Shown: positions 7,604 to 16,416 of the stretch, in pieces
Layout of the letters: every line of letters begins with the position of its first letter
How positions within the stretch are numbered: the stretch's first letter is position 1
From: a virus
Direction: 5' to 3' (one strand)
Length of the DNA stretch: 39,142 bases
Virus record (IMG/VR): IMGVR_UViG_3300036806_000215
Span: 1-39,142 of that record
The notes under the pieces: model-generated
What the model saw: the letters and a program-made list of their open reading frames with translations, nothing else
Databases searched by the model: none
Told to the model about the DNA's origin: nothing
Made by a program: the position numbers and the translations under genes

Positions 7604-8410
7604 TTACCACCAATGAAATAACTTATTAACTAAGGCTGCTCCGCCACCGATTCCTAATCCACCCATCGCTGTTTTGACACCATGTGCCAGCAACTGACGT
7701 CCAACCCAAGTTGCCGCCTGAGAGGCTAAACTTGGCCCTGCGATCTCACCTGCTGCAGCTCCACCGAAACCAGCTCCACCAGCGACCGGGATAACTGTAG
7801 GCCCAAGTACACGAGCAGCAACCGCTGGAGCTGCAAGAGCAGCCATCGTTCCACCGCCAACGAGGGCAACATTAATTGCGCCTTTGCCTTCTTCCTTCAG
7901 TCCTTCTTTAGAAGTCCAGTATTTCTTCTCAGCCTCAATCGCTTTGCTGGTCTGTTCTGGGCCTAAAGCCTTAACAACGTTCACGGCCCGTTCACGTACA
8001 TCAGGAACGGAATCAGGAAAGTCAGTATTGTCTGAGCGCATGTTCTTAACGAGGAACCGTCCATCAGGCAGAATGCGAGTTCCGCCAGCATCTTCAAATT
8101 GCGTCACTTCGTTCGGAAGAACATAGGCGATCTTGCCGTCCACTGTGACCATCTTCTGTGTGTTGGGATTGTCCGGTGTCAGAGCGAAGTTCTTCTGACG
8201 CATCGCCGCCACATTTGCAGGGGCCACCTGCTGAGTCGAGCCGTCCGGCCCGACCATCTTCACCGAAGGCGAAGCGGTGGTCTTGTCGATGGCCGAAGGC
8301 GAAAACGTAATCGGAGCCGCGCCAGGAACAGGCTGGGCTTGCGCCGAGTTCTGCTGTTCCGGCTTGTCGATGTCCTGAACACTAAACGTGATTGGTGATT
8401 GGTCGCCCAT
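7604..8410 (-). CDS. Probable internal virion / DNA-ejection protein
   Basis: 268 aa. The N-terminal half is polar with two ITFSxxxIDK repeats (residues 7-15 and 34-42). The C-terminal 90 residues are rich in Gly and Ala and hydrophobic (GGGTMAALAAPAVAARVLG...GFGGAAAGEIAG...MGGLGIGGGAALVNKLF), a composition typical of ejection proteins that enter or cross membranes. It is coupled to the upstream gene by TAATG. It lies in the slot of T7 genes 14-16, hence the call. Confidence 0.6.
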   Translation of the reverse strand: MGDQSPITFSVQDIDKPEQQNSAQAQPVPGAAPITFSPSAIDKTTASPSVKMVGPDGSTQQVAPANVAAMRQKNFALTPDNPNTQKMVTVDGKIAYVLPNEVTQFEDAGGTRILPDGRFLVKNMRSDNTDFPDSVPDVRERAVNVVKALGPEQTSKAIEAEKKYWTSKEGLKEEGKGAINVALVGGGTMAALAAPAVAARVLGPTVIPVAGGAGFGGAAAGEIAGPSLASQAATWVGRQLLAHGVKTAMGGLGIGGGAALVNKLFHWW

Positions 8411-10113
8411 TACTGTACCGGCACTCCCTGAATGTTTCCGTTCTTGTCAAAGCCAGTGACCTTGACGCGCTGACCCTTTACAGAGACAACCGAACCGAGC
8501 ATGTCTTGTTTGAACTGGCCCACTGTCTGACGACCACCTTGCTTGACGTACTGATCCATGACGTTGCGAATGGAATCTTCCGCACCCTTGAACTGAGAGT
8601 CGTTCATGTTGATGCCGATCATGTGATTCATCTTGTCCATGATCTCGGAGCTGAACCGTCCACCCACGTGGGCTCCGGTTGCTGCGGACTGCGCGAAGGA
8701 AATGAAGTTCATCGCCTTCTGAGCATCCTCATCGCCAAGGCCCGCCTTGCTGAGAGCTTTTGCAGTCAAGCCAGACAGAGGGCCGTTGGGCAACTTGCCC
8801 GCAGCCCGTAGCTGATCAATCTGGTCAAGCGAGTGGAGAACGCTACCCGCGAAGTCAGAGCGGTTGCTCTCCTGCTGCGTTGGCTTGAGCGTTGAAAGCA
8901 TCTTGAACGGAACAGGCTGATTTGTGCGAGAGTCGATCAACATCTCATTTGGAGCATTGCTCAAGTTGAGGCTCTCTCCTGTGATTGGATTCTTTCCTTC
9001 CGCCCACATCTTGTCCGTACCTGCGCCAGCAGCATCAGCCTTCGCCTTGGTAGCTTCGGCAAGAGTCTTCGCCAGCGTGGCGCGGCCCTGCGGAGTGTTC
9101 TGTTTCGCCAGTTCCTCAGCAGAAGTCTTAGCTGCCAGCTGCTGGTTAGCGCGAGCATTCTGAGAATCGAGAGCGGTCTGCATACGAGTAACGACGCCTT
9201 GCAGCTTCGCTACGTTCGCGGCCTTGTCTGGAGAATCTGGACCAGCCTTAGCTGTGTTTAGATAATTTGTGTAAACCTGCAAGCCCTCTTCTGAAGGCAT
9301 TGGATTGAAGAAACTGAATGCAGCATTGGTCTGATCATTCTTTGCCTGTGCCGGCAGCTGTGCCCAGGTCTTGGGGTCGAACGGCTGTTGACCTTGCAAT
9401 GCTCGAATCTTATTTACCTGATTCAACGCCTGAGGAGTCTGCGAGAGCTGGCCCAGGTCGAAGCCGACAATCTTGTCACCGAGATTAATCGTGAACAATG
9501 GAGGCACCGCACCGTGAGAATCCGTTAACTGTTGCAGTCCGGCTGTTGCACCTTGAGCGTGATTGTCCACAACCAAAGTTGGCTGCAAGCCCAATCCCTG
9601 CATGGTCTTCAATTGCTCAAGCGCATTAGCGTTGTGAGTGTCCTGTTGTTCCTGATCCATGTTGTGGAGCTGCTTATCGCGGATGGCTGTCTCTGCTGCC
9701 AAGCTCGCTGATTGAGCGTCTTGGAACTTGATGCGTGACTGAGCCTCAGCCGTCTTGATCTTGTTGTCCTTTTGCTGCTGGATGTAGGCGAGTCCACCAG
9801 CTGCACCGCCAGTAAGTCCACCACCAAAGTTCTTAGCCCCTTGAGCACCAGCTAGGCCAGCAAGAGCACCTGTAAGAATTCGCTGCCAAAGTCGTGGCTG
9901 TTGATCTGGAGCCGCATCTGGAGTCGGGGTCGGAAGCAAGGGCTGACCAGTTGGTTGAGCTGCCGTAACAGCTGAAGACGGAGCCGAGACGCTCTGATCG
10001 TCTTGCATGTCAGGTGGGCCTGGGGCTACGTCAGACTGTCCAGTTAGAGCTGGAGGAGCTTGAACGCTCTGTCCTTCGTCAATGCTGTCCGTGTAAGTTG
10101 TTTCGTCAGCCAT
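8410..10113 (-). CDS. Probable internal virion / DNA-ejection protein
   Basis: 567 aa. Disordered Gln/Pro-rich N-terminus (1-75), a Gly/Ala-rich hydrophobic stretch at about 78-112 (RILTGALAGLAGAQGAKNFGGG...), then a long region rich in Gln, Ala and Lys that should form coiled coil, and a folded C-terminal part (GPLSGLTAKALSKAGLGDEDAQ...). The size, composition and location just upstream of another Gly-rich ejection-type protein fit an internal core protein of a short-tailed phage. No enzymatic motif, including a transglycosylase, is visible. Confidence 0.6.
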   Translation of the reverse strand: MADETTYTDSIDEGQSVQAPPALTGQSDVAPGPPDMQDDQSVSAPSSAVTAAQPTGQPLLPTPTPDAAPDQQPRLWQRILTGALAGLAGAQGAKNFGGGLTGGAAGGLAYIQQQKDNKIKTAEAQSRIKFQDAQSASLAAETAIRDKQLHNMDQEQQDTHNANALEQLKTMQGLGLQPTLVVDNHAQGATAGLQQLTDSHGAVPPLFTINLGDKIVGFDLGQLSQTPQALNQVNKIRALQGQQPFDPKTWAQLPAQAKNDQTNAAFSFFNPMPSEEGLQVYTNYLNTAKAGPDSPDKAANVAKLQGVVTRMQTALDSQNARANQQLAAKTSAEELAKQNTPQGRATLAKTLAEATKAKADAAGAGTDKMWAEGKNPITGESLNLSNAPNEMLIDSRTNQPVPFKMLSTLKPTQQESNRSDFAGSVLHSLDQIDQLRAAGKLPNGPLSGLTAKALSKAGLGDEDAQKAMNFISFAQSAATGAHVGGRFSSEIMDKMNHMIGINMNDSQFKGAEDSIRNVMDQYVKQGGRQTVGQFKQDMLGSVVSVKGQRVKVTGFDKNGNIQGVPVQ

Positions 10114-10115
10114 GC

Positions 10116-10502
10116 TTATTCCTTAAAAAATGCCAGCGTCGTATCCGGGGACACAGTGCTGTCGTTGAGAGCTTTCCTTACAAACTTTGCCCAGTGCGAA
10201 GCGAACTTTGCTGGTTTCCCGAACGCGTCTGCAAGCCTGCACAGGTTGTCTGTTGGGCTGAGTGGTGTTTTCGAATTTCCACTCAACTTCACATCCAAGT
10301 CGTACAACAGCGCCTGCCAGCCGTCTAAGAGAGAACTGAAAATTCGATTTCCAAATGCATCTCTCTGATGAGCCAGTGACGAAGCAAGTAATCCACCGGG
10401 ATTTCTGGCCGCGTACAATGCGCTTGTCGGATCGAGGTAGCCGGAGAAAGCAGCAATCGCCTCTGCCAGTGCCTCGATGCGTCTGTTAGTTCTCGCCCGC
10501 AT
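10116..10502 (-). CDS. Late protein, unknown
   Basis: 128 aa, mostly helical, with an aromatic-rich centre (FSSLLDGWQALLYDLDV) and a basic N-terminus (MRARTNRRIEAL). Its start overlaps the end of the preceding CFI-box protein by 17 nt, and it is followed within 3 nt by the next gene, so it is translated from the same late transcript. Probably a minor virion component; family not recognised. Confidence 0.7.
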   Translation of the reverse strand: MRARTNRRIEALAEAIAAFSGYLDPTSALYAARNPGGLLASSLAHQRDAFGNRIFSSLLDGWQALLYDLDVKLSGNSKTPLSPTDNLCRLADAFGKPAKFASHWAKFVRKALNDSTVSPDTTLAFFKE

Positions 10503-11430
10503 ATCTCTCCTGCGCTTTCGTTAGAGCAAGGTTGAACAGCGGCCTCAACATCGAAACCAGAGCAGGCTTTTGTGAAATCCACTGACCAGTTCTGGAGTAC
10601 AACCACGCCACAGGGCGACCGTACCAAGTCGAGGCGAAGTCCTCGAAGATGTAATTGCGAACCATGATCGTGTCTGGAGCCAGCCATCCGCCATAGATCG
10701 TGGAGGCGACCCAACAGCCGAATAGTGCCTTCGTTCCCGAGCCAGCGAACACACTTCCAATTCCGCCAGCGATGCCGCCGAGCGCACCCAAGAGCTGCGA
10801 CTGATTCGAAGCGGTATATGCCGACGACAGATTGGCGACAGTGTTTCCACCAGAAGTTGCAGCCGAGGCATAACCTAGTGGGTTGAACTGCGCTCCTACG
10901 CCCGAGAGGACATTCAGCGCGTTCCAATAGTTCTGCTGTTTTAAATTTTCATTTGCGAGGGTGATGTTGTTTCCCGCAGCAGCCTTGTCTGAGGCCTCAG
11001 CATTAAACAGAGCCTCGTCTAGCTGCGCGCTGGTGCCTGAAGGGAGGTCTCGCCCACCGTCAGCAAACTCTTTCGTCTGGAGAGCCTTTTGAGCGTTCTG
11101 GTATTCGTTTGAAAGGGTGTCTGTTGCGCTGGCCCTCATCGCTGCGAGAGCGTCATCAGAGTAGCCTTTGCCGCCAGCGTCAATAATGGGCTGCATCTTG
11201 CCCTTGAGATAATCCATGATGGCCGACTGCTTCCCAAATTGTTGCTGGAAAATCGACATGAGCTGAGCATTGAAGTTCGCTTGCTGTTGCTCAGCGGCTT
11301 TGGCGGTACTGTCACCCTTGCAAAGGGCTAAGGAGCCACAGTATTCATACCACTCGCTCTCCGCTTCATCGGTCACATAGCGCTGCCGGGAAGCGTCCCA
11401 GAGCAGAACAGATTTTGTGTAAATTCTCAT
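10486..11430 (-). CDS. Internal virion-type protein with C-terminal CFI-box-like domain
   Basis: 314 aa. Residues about 44-175 are Gln/Ala-rich helices (AAEQQQANFNAQLMSIFQQQFG...), as in T7 gp14-like core proteins. A Gly-rich hydrophobic stretch follows (GALGGIAGGIGSVFAGSG, 215-232). The C-terminus, CWVASTIYGG from C239 through GQWISQKPALVSMLRPLFN, resembles the bacterial CFI-box C-terminal domain (Cys-Phe/Trp-Ile/Val-Ala-Thr/Ser-x-x-Tyr-Gly, then a YxxSPPxAxxIxxxPxLRxxxRxLL pattern), a presumed membrane-associated module. The gene is preceded by the repeated late leader motif. The domain call is by eye. Confidence 0.65.
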   Translation of the reverse strand: MRIYTKSVLLWDASRQRYVTDEAESEWYEYCGSLALCKGDSTAKAAEQQQANFNAQLMSIFQQQFGKQSAIMDYLKGKMQPIIDAGGKGYSDDALAAMRASATDTLSNEYQNAQKALQTKEFADGGRDLPSGTSAQLDEALFNAEASDKAAAGNNITLANENLKQQNYWNALNVLSGVGAQFNPLGYASAATSGGNTVANLSSAYTASNQSQLLGALGGIAGGIGSVFAGSGTKALFGCWVASTIYGGWLAPDTIMVRNYIFEDFASTWYGRPVAWLYSRTGQWISQKPALVSMLRPLFNLALTKAQERYAGEN

Positions 11431-11443
11431 GCTTACGTGTGGC

Positions 11444-11465
11444 CTCTACTAATAGGCTCTACAGT
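11444..11465 (-). promoter_or_regulatory. Late leader motif, copy B
   Basis: On the minus strand ACTGTAGAGCC then TATTAGTAGAG, 14-35 nt before the ATG at 11430. It matches the leader of the portal gene at 18 of 22 positions and shares the GGACTGTA start with the leader at 18643..18665. It may be a phage-specific promoter element or a common ribosome-binding leader. Confidence 0.5.
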
Positions 11466-11471
11466 CCACTT

Positions 11472-11882
11472 TTATGCGGGTTTCTTTGGCGGAACCTTGA
11501 TCCGATACATAGGGACTGTGATCTTCTCGAATCCGTAGTGCTCGACAAACTTGTTCAATGAATCGTCCTTGCAGGCGAACCAAATCTCCCTGGTGCCGGT
11601 GGCCTGAGCGATGAGTTTCACAGCCTCAAACAGCTTCTTTAGCGCGATAGCCTCTTGCCTCGGAGTGATCCCCGGTTTGGGAGCCAGGGCTTCCAGCATC
11701 ATCACCGGATGTTGGGAGTTCATCAGGATCGGCTCTTCACCCTCTTGAACCGTAAACGTCATGCAAGCCGGGTAGCTGTACACGTCGAGATCAACCATGT
11801 TCCGGTCGCTTGCAGCCGCAAGCCAGTCCATGTAATTTTGCGAGTCTTCTGGTTCTGCAGGTCTGACTGTTACTTTTTCCAT
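11472..11882 (-). CDS. GNAT-fold protein of the late module (T7 gp13-like position)
   Basis: 136 aa. Begins VTVRPAEPEDSQNYMDWL, a typical first strand and helix of the GNAT fold, and ends with a strand-helix-strand pattern (REIWFACKDDSLNKFVEHYGFEKITVPMYRI) matching the GNAT C-terminal half. The usual Q/RxxGxG/A acetyl-CoA loop is not obvious; ITPRQEAIALKKLFEA occupies the place. T7 internal core protein gp13 and its relatives have a degenerate acetyltransferase fold and sit at this point in the gene order, so a structural or assembly role is more likely than acetylation. Confidence 0.65.
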   Translation of the reverse strand: MEKVTVRPAEPEDSQNYMDWLAAASDRNMVDLDVYSYPACMTFTVQEGEEPILMNSQHPVMMLEALAPKPGITPRQEAIALKKLFEAVKLIAQATGTREIWFACKDDSLNKFVEHYGFEKITVPMYRIKVPPKKPA

Positions 11883-11891
11883 CGTCTGTCC

Positions 11892-12239
11892 TTATTTGTG
11901 AGGCAATCGCTCTAAAAACCGAAAGTCCCACTCTGCGAGCTTGTCCAACACCTGACCGAAGTTCTGATATGTCTCGTTCGGGTCGAGCTTCTCTGCATAT
12001 GCTTCCAGCAGTTCTGGTGGCACTTTGCTCCATTCATTGCCAATCCAAATAATGTCCTCATCACCCTTCATGTATTCGAAGTGCGCTGCGTGGCATTGCA
12101 CCTGTACCAGCATCCAGCCATCCGGTTTCAAGGGCTGCATTGGGCCGTGCCATGCGAGAGACAATGAAGCCACAATGGGAAATTGATATCCATCGGGGTG
12201 CGTGTCAGTTTTAGTAAGAATCCATCCACCGATTTTCAT
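11892..12239 (-). CDS. Late protein, unknown
   Basis: 115 aa, rich in Trp, Asp and Glu (MKIGGWILTKTDTHPDGYQF...). No motif recognised. It lies 2 nt after the Hint-domain tail protein and 9 nt before the GNAT-fold gene. A dedicated role with the upstream tail protein, for instance as chaperone or capping protein, is possible by position only. Confidence 0.65.
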   Translation of the reverse strand: MKIGGWILTKTDTHPDGYQFPIVASLSLAWHGPMQPLKPDGWMLVQVQCHAAHFEYMKGDEDIIWIGNEWSKVPPELLEAYAEKLDPNETYQNFGQVLDKLAEWDFRFLERLPHK

Positions 12240-12241
12240 AG

Positions 12242-14560
12242 TTAGCTTCTCGGAAGTACGGGATTGTGAATCAACAGAGGCGCATCGGTTCCGTTGTCCA
12301 GAAAGTAGTTATGCTCTTCGTGGTTATTGGCATCCACCCAGATGTCAATGCGATCAGCGGGAAGTCCGCGAACTTTCTCTGCCCCTGACACTCTCCAAGC
12401 ATCAATCCATTGACCATCCACATAGACCGGCTCACAAGGGCTTACCAAATATCCGCGCACACGGAACCACATGGTGGACGGCGAATGGCGGTAATGAGGA
12501 ACAGGACGAAATACGTCTTTCTGTTCTGCGAAACTCCAGCCTTTGATCTGGTCACCATTCCTGACTTCTTTAGCTGGGATACGAACTGGATCGGCCCCAC
12601 CACGGATGATCCAAACCAATTCGTCTTCATGAGGACAGGGGCCACCAGGATCAATAGTTCCACCACCACCGCTACCGCTGGCCGTAGTTGCATCACTTAA
12701 AACACCCGCTGGAATACGAGTGTCGAGGGCAGCGTTCATGGCTTGAGCTGCGCTGGGCGAGGTAAACGGCCCAAGGAAGTTCATTGTGGCCACATTGGAG
12801 GCATCGACTGTCAGATACGGGTAGAAGTAATATGTCGTGCTTGCAGTTAAAGAAGTGAAGCTCTGGCTTCCTGAGCTGAGAGATATGGTTGATCCGTCGG
12901 CTCTGCCGAGAGACTGGGTTCCCCAGCTGAAACCCAATGTAGATGTAGTCTCAGCGGCCTTGGTGAATGTGATCGCCTGGTTAGGCAGAATCGACCCTTG
13001 ACCGTTGAGCAAAGTTGAAACCGTGTAAATAGCATCCCCATCAACAGAGATTGCTTTGCAGGTGACGTCTCCAACAACGAGGTTCCACGCCGAGGCCGTA
13101 GCAGTGCCATCATTCCAGTGATAAAAAGCAATACGCGCCCATGCTGCATCAGATGGTGCGGTTACAGTTGCAGCGGGTGTCTGAGTTCCGGTTAAACTTG
13201 ACGAGTTGGCGATATCGAGAAATCCAGTCGATGCGTTGGGAGTGAATCCGGTGGACGGCTGAGTAAAGACCGGAGTGTTGGCAGACAGAGTTGCTGAAGA
13301 CCTACCAAAATCTGTTGTGCCAGTCTTGTAAAACAGAATGCGGAAAAACCAGCGAGCGTGAGTTGGAAAGCTGCCGCCGAGGCCAGCGTTCACCATTGCT
13401 GATACCCGATACAGCTTGCCAGCCGTTACCGGAAAAGCGTCAGATACTGCCGCGAAAATGTCATTGGTGCTGCTATGGCGATCTTGCAGCACAAGCGCAT
13501 AGCTGCCCTGCGATGGCAACGTTGTACTGCTTGACCGATAAATGACGCCCTCACCGTTGCCGCTGCTTTCAAAGCTGCGAGTCCAGCCGTTCGGTGTGTT
13601 CTGAGCAGCACCAGTGTTGTCGTTATCGTTAGCGCGTGTTGAGCTGGCTAGAGGATCTTGAAAGCCTGTTGGCTGCGCGTAGATGCTGAAATCTGAATTG
13701 AATACCAGATTGCGCCCTGTCCACACGTGAGGATTGCCATCGAGGCCAAATGTGGCTCCGCTGGTAATCGTCTGACTCTGTACGGCTGTTTTTGTGGACT
13801 CAAGTCCTGTGGTGTTGACTGCGCTCACCCAATAGAAATAAGTCGTGCCGTTGGGAGCGACATCAGTGACCACCACGGCTGTGCTGTTCAAAGGGTTGTG
13901 CTTGAAATACTGAAAGCGGCTTGCTGTGCCTGCGTTGTTTGTGGTGTTACGCCACACCTGATAACCGTCAATCAAGTCCGCGGATAGCCCTGCAAGCTGA
14001 TTGAAACTGAACTGGTATCCGGTCGGAGTTGCAATCAAGTTCTGAGCAATTGTGGGAGCTGGGGGAGCTGAGATCACTCCGTCCAACACAACAGTAGTGG
14101 TAGGCGCAGAAGTAAAATCCGCAGTCAATCCGCTGCTGCCCACAGCCACAACAGTTACCGTGACTGTTTCATTTGTGGTATCGCACAGAAAACTTGCTGG
14201 CGAAGTGCGAGCGTCCCCAGGCATCAACTGAGGTTGGGAATTGCCGTTGTATCCTGTGAACCAAATTTGAACGTGGTCGAAAGCTGTATCACTGGTGTTG
14301 ATGGTGAAGGTAACCGACACATTCGATTTCAGTGTGCCGTCTTGAGTCTTGAATGGTGACTCGGTAGCAGAGACACTTGTTACCTGCTGAGGTGCATCAG
14401 GAGAGGCAGCAGTGGATGTCTGATCAATACTTTTCTGGAGAACGTCAATCTGGTTCGTTACTGCGACCAGATCAATACCCGCATTCGGCAATACTTTCCT
14501 GTTGGGCTGCCACAACTTGGGAATCTGCAAATTATTTAGAGCGAAGTCTTGGTCACTCAT
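12242..14560 (-). CDS. Tail protein with FN3, carbohydrate-binding and C-terminal Hint (intein-like) domains
   Basis: 772 aa. Residues about 56-160 and 165-262 look like two fibronectin III modules (the second has YQVWRNTT...TTYFYWVSAVNTTGLES). About 280-500 resembles a jelly-roll carbohydrate-binding module (GRNLVFNSDFSIY...GWTR...YALVLQD...GKLYRVSAMV). A GSGGGG linker leads to C642-PHEDELVW, which with AKEVRNGDQIKGW and the terminal EEHNYFLDNG...LLIHN (H765-N766) forms a Hint/intein-like fold. The block-B Thr-x-x-His is replaced by S707-P-C-E710, so self-cleavage may be altered or lost. The start overlaps the nozzle stop (ATGA). Probably a receptor- or saccharide-binding tail protein. Confidence 0.75.
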   Translation of the reverse strand: MSDQDFALNNLQIPKLWQPNRKVLPNAGIDLVAVTNQIDVLQKSIDQTSTAASPDAPQQVTSVSATESPFKTQDGTLKSNVSVTFTINTSDTAFDHVQIWFTGYNGNSQPQLMPGDARTSPASFLCDTTNETVTVTVVAVGSSGLTADFTSAPTTTVVLDGVISAPPAPTIAQNLIATPTGYQFSFNQLAGLSADLIDGYQVWRNTTNNAGTASRFQYFKHNPLNSTAVVVTDVAPNGTTYFYWVSAVNTTGLESTKTAVQSQTITSGATFGLDGNPHVWTGRNLVFNSDFSIYAQPTGFQDPLASSTRANDNDNTGAAQNTPNGWTRSFESSGNGEGVIYRSSSTTLPSQGSYALVLQDRHSSTNDIFAAVSDAFPVTAGKLYRVSAMVNAGLGGSFPTHARWFFRILFYKTGTTDFGRSSATLSANTPVFTQPSTGFTPNASTGFLDIANSSSLTGTQTPAATVTAPSDAAWARIAFYHWNDGTATASAWNLVVGDVTCKAISVDGDAIYTVSTLLNGQGSILPNQAITFTKAAETTSTLGFSWGTQSLGRADGSTISLSSGSQSFTSLTASTTYYFYPYLTVDASNVATMNFLGPFTSPSAAQAMNAALDTRIPAGVLSDATTASGSGGGGTIDPGGPCPHEDELVWIIRGGADPVRIPAKEVRNGDQIKGWSFAEQKDVFRPVPHYRHSPSTMWFRVRGYLVSPCEPVYVDGQWIDAWRVSGAEKVRGLPADRIDIWVDANNHEEHNYFLDNGTDAPLLIHNPVLPRS

Positions 14561-16413
14561 TGCGCGACTGCTCCTGCTCCAAGACCTAGCAATTCGTTTC
14601 TGAAGTTCTCAGCCGCGAATGTGATCTTTACTTGCATGTGCTGAATTTGGTTTCTGGCCAGCGGAGTAGTTGCAAAGCCAAAGTGGTGGCGATTCATGGT
14701 CACTGTGGTCGAAGGTGAGCTTGACACCTTTGGCGGGTCGGAAACTGGGTTCGGCAATGCGGTAAAGGTGCCGCTGATCTCGTTCAGCAGAACTGAGACT
14801 GTGGGGTAGGTGCCAACTGGCATCACCTGTAAGAAAATTGCGTCAATCTGAGCTGTTTCTCCCGGTGGTGCAACCACGAATGAACCAACAGTCACGAATG
14901 CGCTGTAGCTTGAACCGTCGTCCTGAGATGTCGTTGTGTCACGCGCCAATATGAAGCCACTGCCACTGGTGCGGCCTGTGAACAGCTTCCAGCTGCCATC
15001 CGTGGACTGCACAGAAGCGATTGCTCCAGCTCCGTTGACAACTTGGTGTTCTGTATCCCAGGAATTTGTAGCCAGCGAGTAACGGCGCATCTTCGTGCTG
15101 CCATTGCTGAGCCACAAGCCTTGATCCGTGCCGTTACGGTGCAGGGCCAGATATGCTGAGGCAGGATTAAAGTCCGCCATCAATTTGTCGCTGACAACAA
15201 AACCCGCTTCTGCGATCTGGTCAGAGATCGAGAACAACTGACGTGTGGACGTGTAAACGTAAATCAGGTCACCGTCCTGAACGACGCAGTTCTGTGATTG
15301 CACTCCAAAATTCTTCTGCCAAGGCTTCGGCTTGAACGTCACAGTGTCGCTGCCGAGAATCACGAATGAGTCCGTACTGGTGAAAACCAGCAGGCCTGAT
15401 GTGGTCGAAGCCATTGCTGTGACTTTGCCTGGGAACTTGAATGAGTTTGCGGGTGGGAATGCCTCTTCAGGAACTCCATTTGTTATATCTGGCCCACCAG
15501 CGAAATAAACTTTGTTGTCCACGGCGACGAACAAGCGGTCAATGTGGAACACCACGAGGCTTATGCCGGCTGGAGGCGGATCATTCGTGTGAGCCAAAGG
15601 CGCAACAAGATCTGTATTGAGGCCAGAGTCAGCCGTCGAGTCTGTATAACTCCAAGTGCCAGAAGGAGGGTTACTGATTGTTGCTAAATAGAAGTAGTCG
15701 CTTCCGCCGTCAACAGTACGATAAATGTCAATGTCGTCCACCTGGGCATCAGTGGAGCGGCTGCCAGACAATCCAATGTTCTTGCTTGTCTGTATCCCCG
15801 TGCTTGCAGATACGGGACTTGCAGTGCTGATATGGCCTGACGTGCTGTTCTTGAAAACATAGACGTACTTGAAGCCAATCTTGGGAGACAGCGATCCACC
15901 CGGCAGGCTGATTGACGCGGCTGTTGATGGAGCGACAATGCCCCAAGTGCTGACGGTCGTCTGATCCCACTTTTTGGCATCAGTGCCGTTGCACATATAA
16001 ACGGTATTGCCGACCTTTTGAAAACTCGTCTGAGCAGTCGTGCCCTTGCTGAAAACTGTGGACTGAGCAGACGCGGTGAAAGACACAACTTTGGTGGGCG
16101 TGTCCACCATCAGCTTGATCGTGCCGCTTAGGTTTTTGAAACTGGAGAATGCGAGAGGCCAGTCCGAGGAGCCAAATGCCGATGAGCAGAAGCGGCTGAA
16201 ACCATAACGACGAGCCAATGTCATCTGTGGTGTCAACTCAACATTCAGACCATCCCAAAGCACATCACGGCTGGAAATTACTTGTATGCCAAGAGCTGAA
16301 ACCGGAACATAAAGGGGAGAGCGATTCGTGTACTGTCCCGTCAGCCATCTGTTGATGTACAGACTTCCATCGGCTTCAGCGAGATTTCTGCGGACACCAC
16401 TTGCTGCTGCCAT
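14557..16413 (-). CDS. Tail tubular protein B-like nozzle protein
   Basis: 618 aa, beta-rich, with repeated short blades (SFKNLSGTIKLMVDT, VGNTVYMCNGTDAKKWD, FTSTDSFVILGSD, LIYVYTSTRQLFSISDQ) that fit the beta-propeller nozzle of short-tailed phages (T7 gp12 family). It follows the adaptor-like gene by 3 nt, the same order as T7 genes 11 and 12, and overlaps the next tail gene by 4 nt. It would form the distal part of the tail tube. No enzyme motif is visible. Confidence 0.8.
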   Translation of the reverse strand: MAAASGVRRNLAEADGSLYINRWLTGQYTNRSPLYVPVSALGIQVISSRDVLWDGLNVELTPQMTLARRYGFSRFCSSAFGSSDWPLAFSSFKNLSGTIKLMVDTPTKVVSFTASAQSTVFSKGTTAQTSFQKVGNTVYMCNGTDAKKWDQTTVSTWGIVAPSTAASISLPGGSLSPKIGFKYVYVFKNSTSGHISTASPVSASTGIQTSKNIGLSGSRSTDAQVDDIDIYRTVDGGSDYFYLATISNPPSGTWSYTDSTADSGLNTDLVAPLAHTNDPPPAGISLVVFHIDRLFVAVDNKVYFAGGPDITNGVPEEAFPPANSFKFPGKVTAMASTTSGLLVFTSTDSFVILGSDTVTFKPKPWQKNFGVQSQNCVVQDGDLIYVYTSTRQLFSISDQIAEAGFVVSDKLMADFNPASAYLALHRNGTDQGLWLSNGSTKMRRYSLATNSWDTEHQVVNGAGAIASVQSTDGSWKLFTGRTSGSGFILARDTTTSQDDGSSYSAFVTVGSFVVAPPGETAQIDAIFLQVMPVGTYPTVSVLLNEISGTFTALPNPVSDPPKVSSSPSTTVTMNRHHFGFATTPLARNQIQHMQVKITFAAENFRNELLGLGAGAVAQ

Positions 16414-16416
16414 TGC

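Noticed and set aside
10325-10927. 200-aa minus-strand open frame
   Set aside because: Lies across two coupled late genes in another frame and is rich in Arg, Cys and Trp; shadow.
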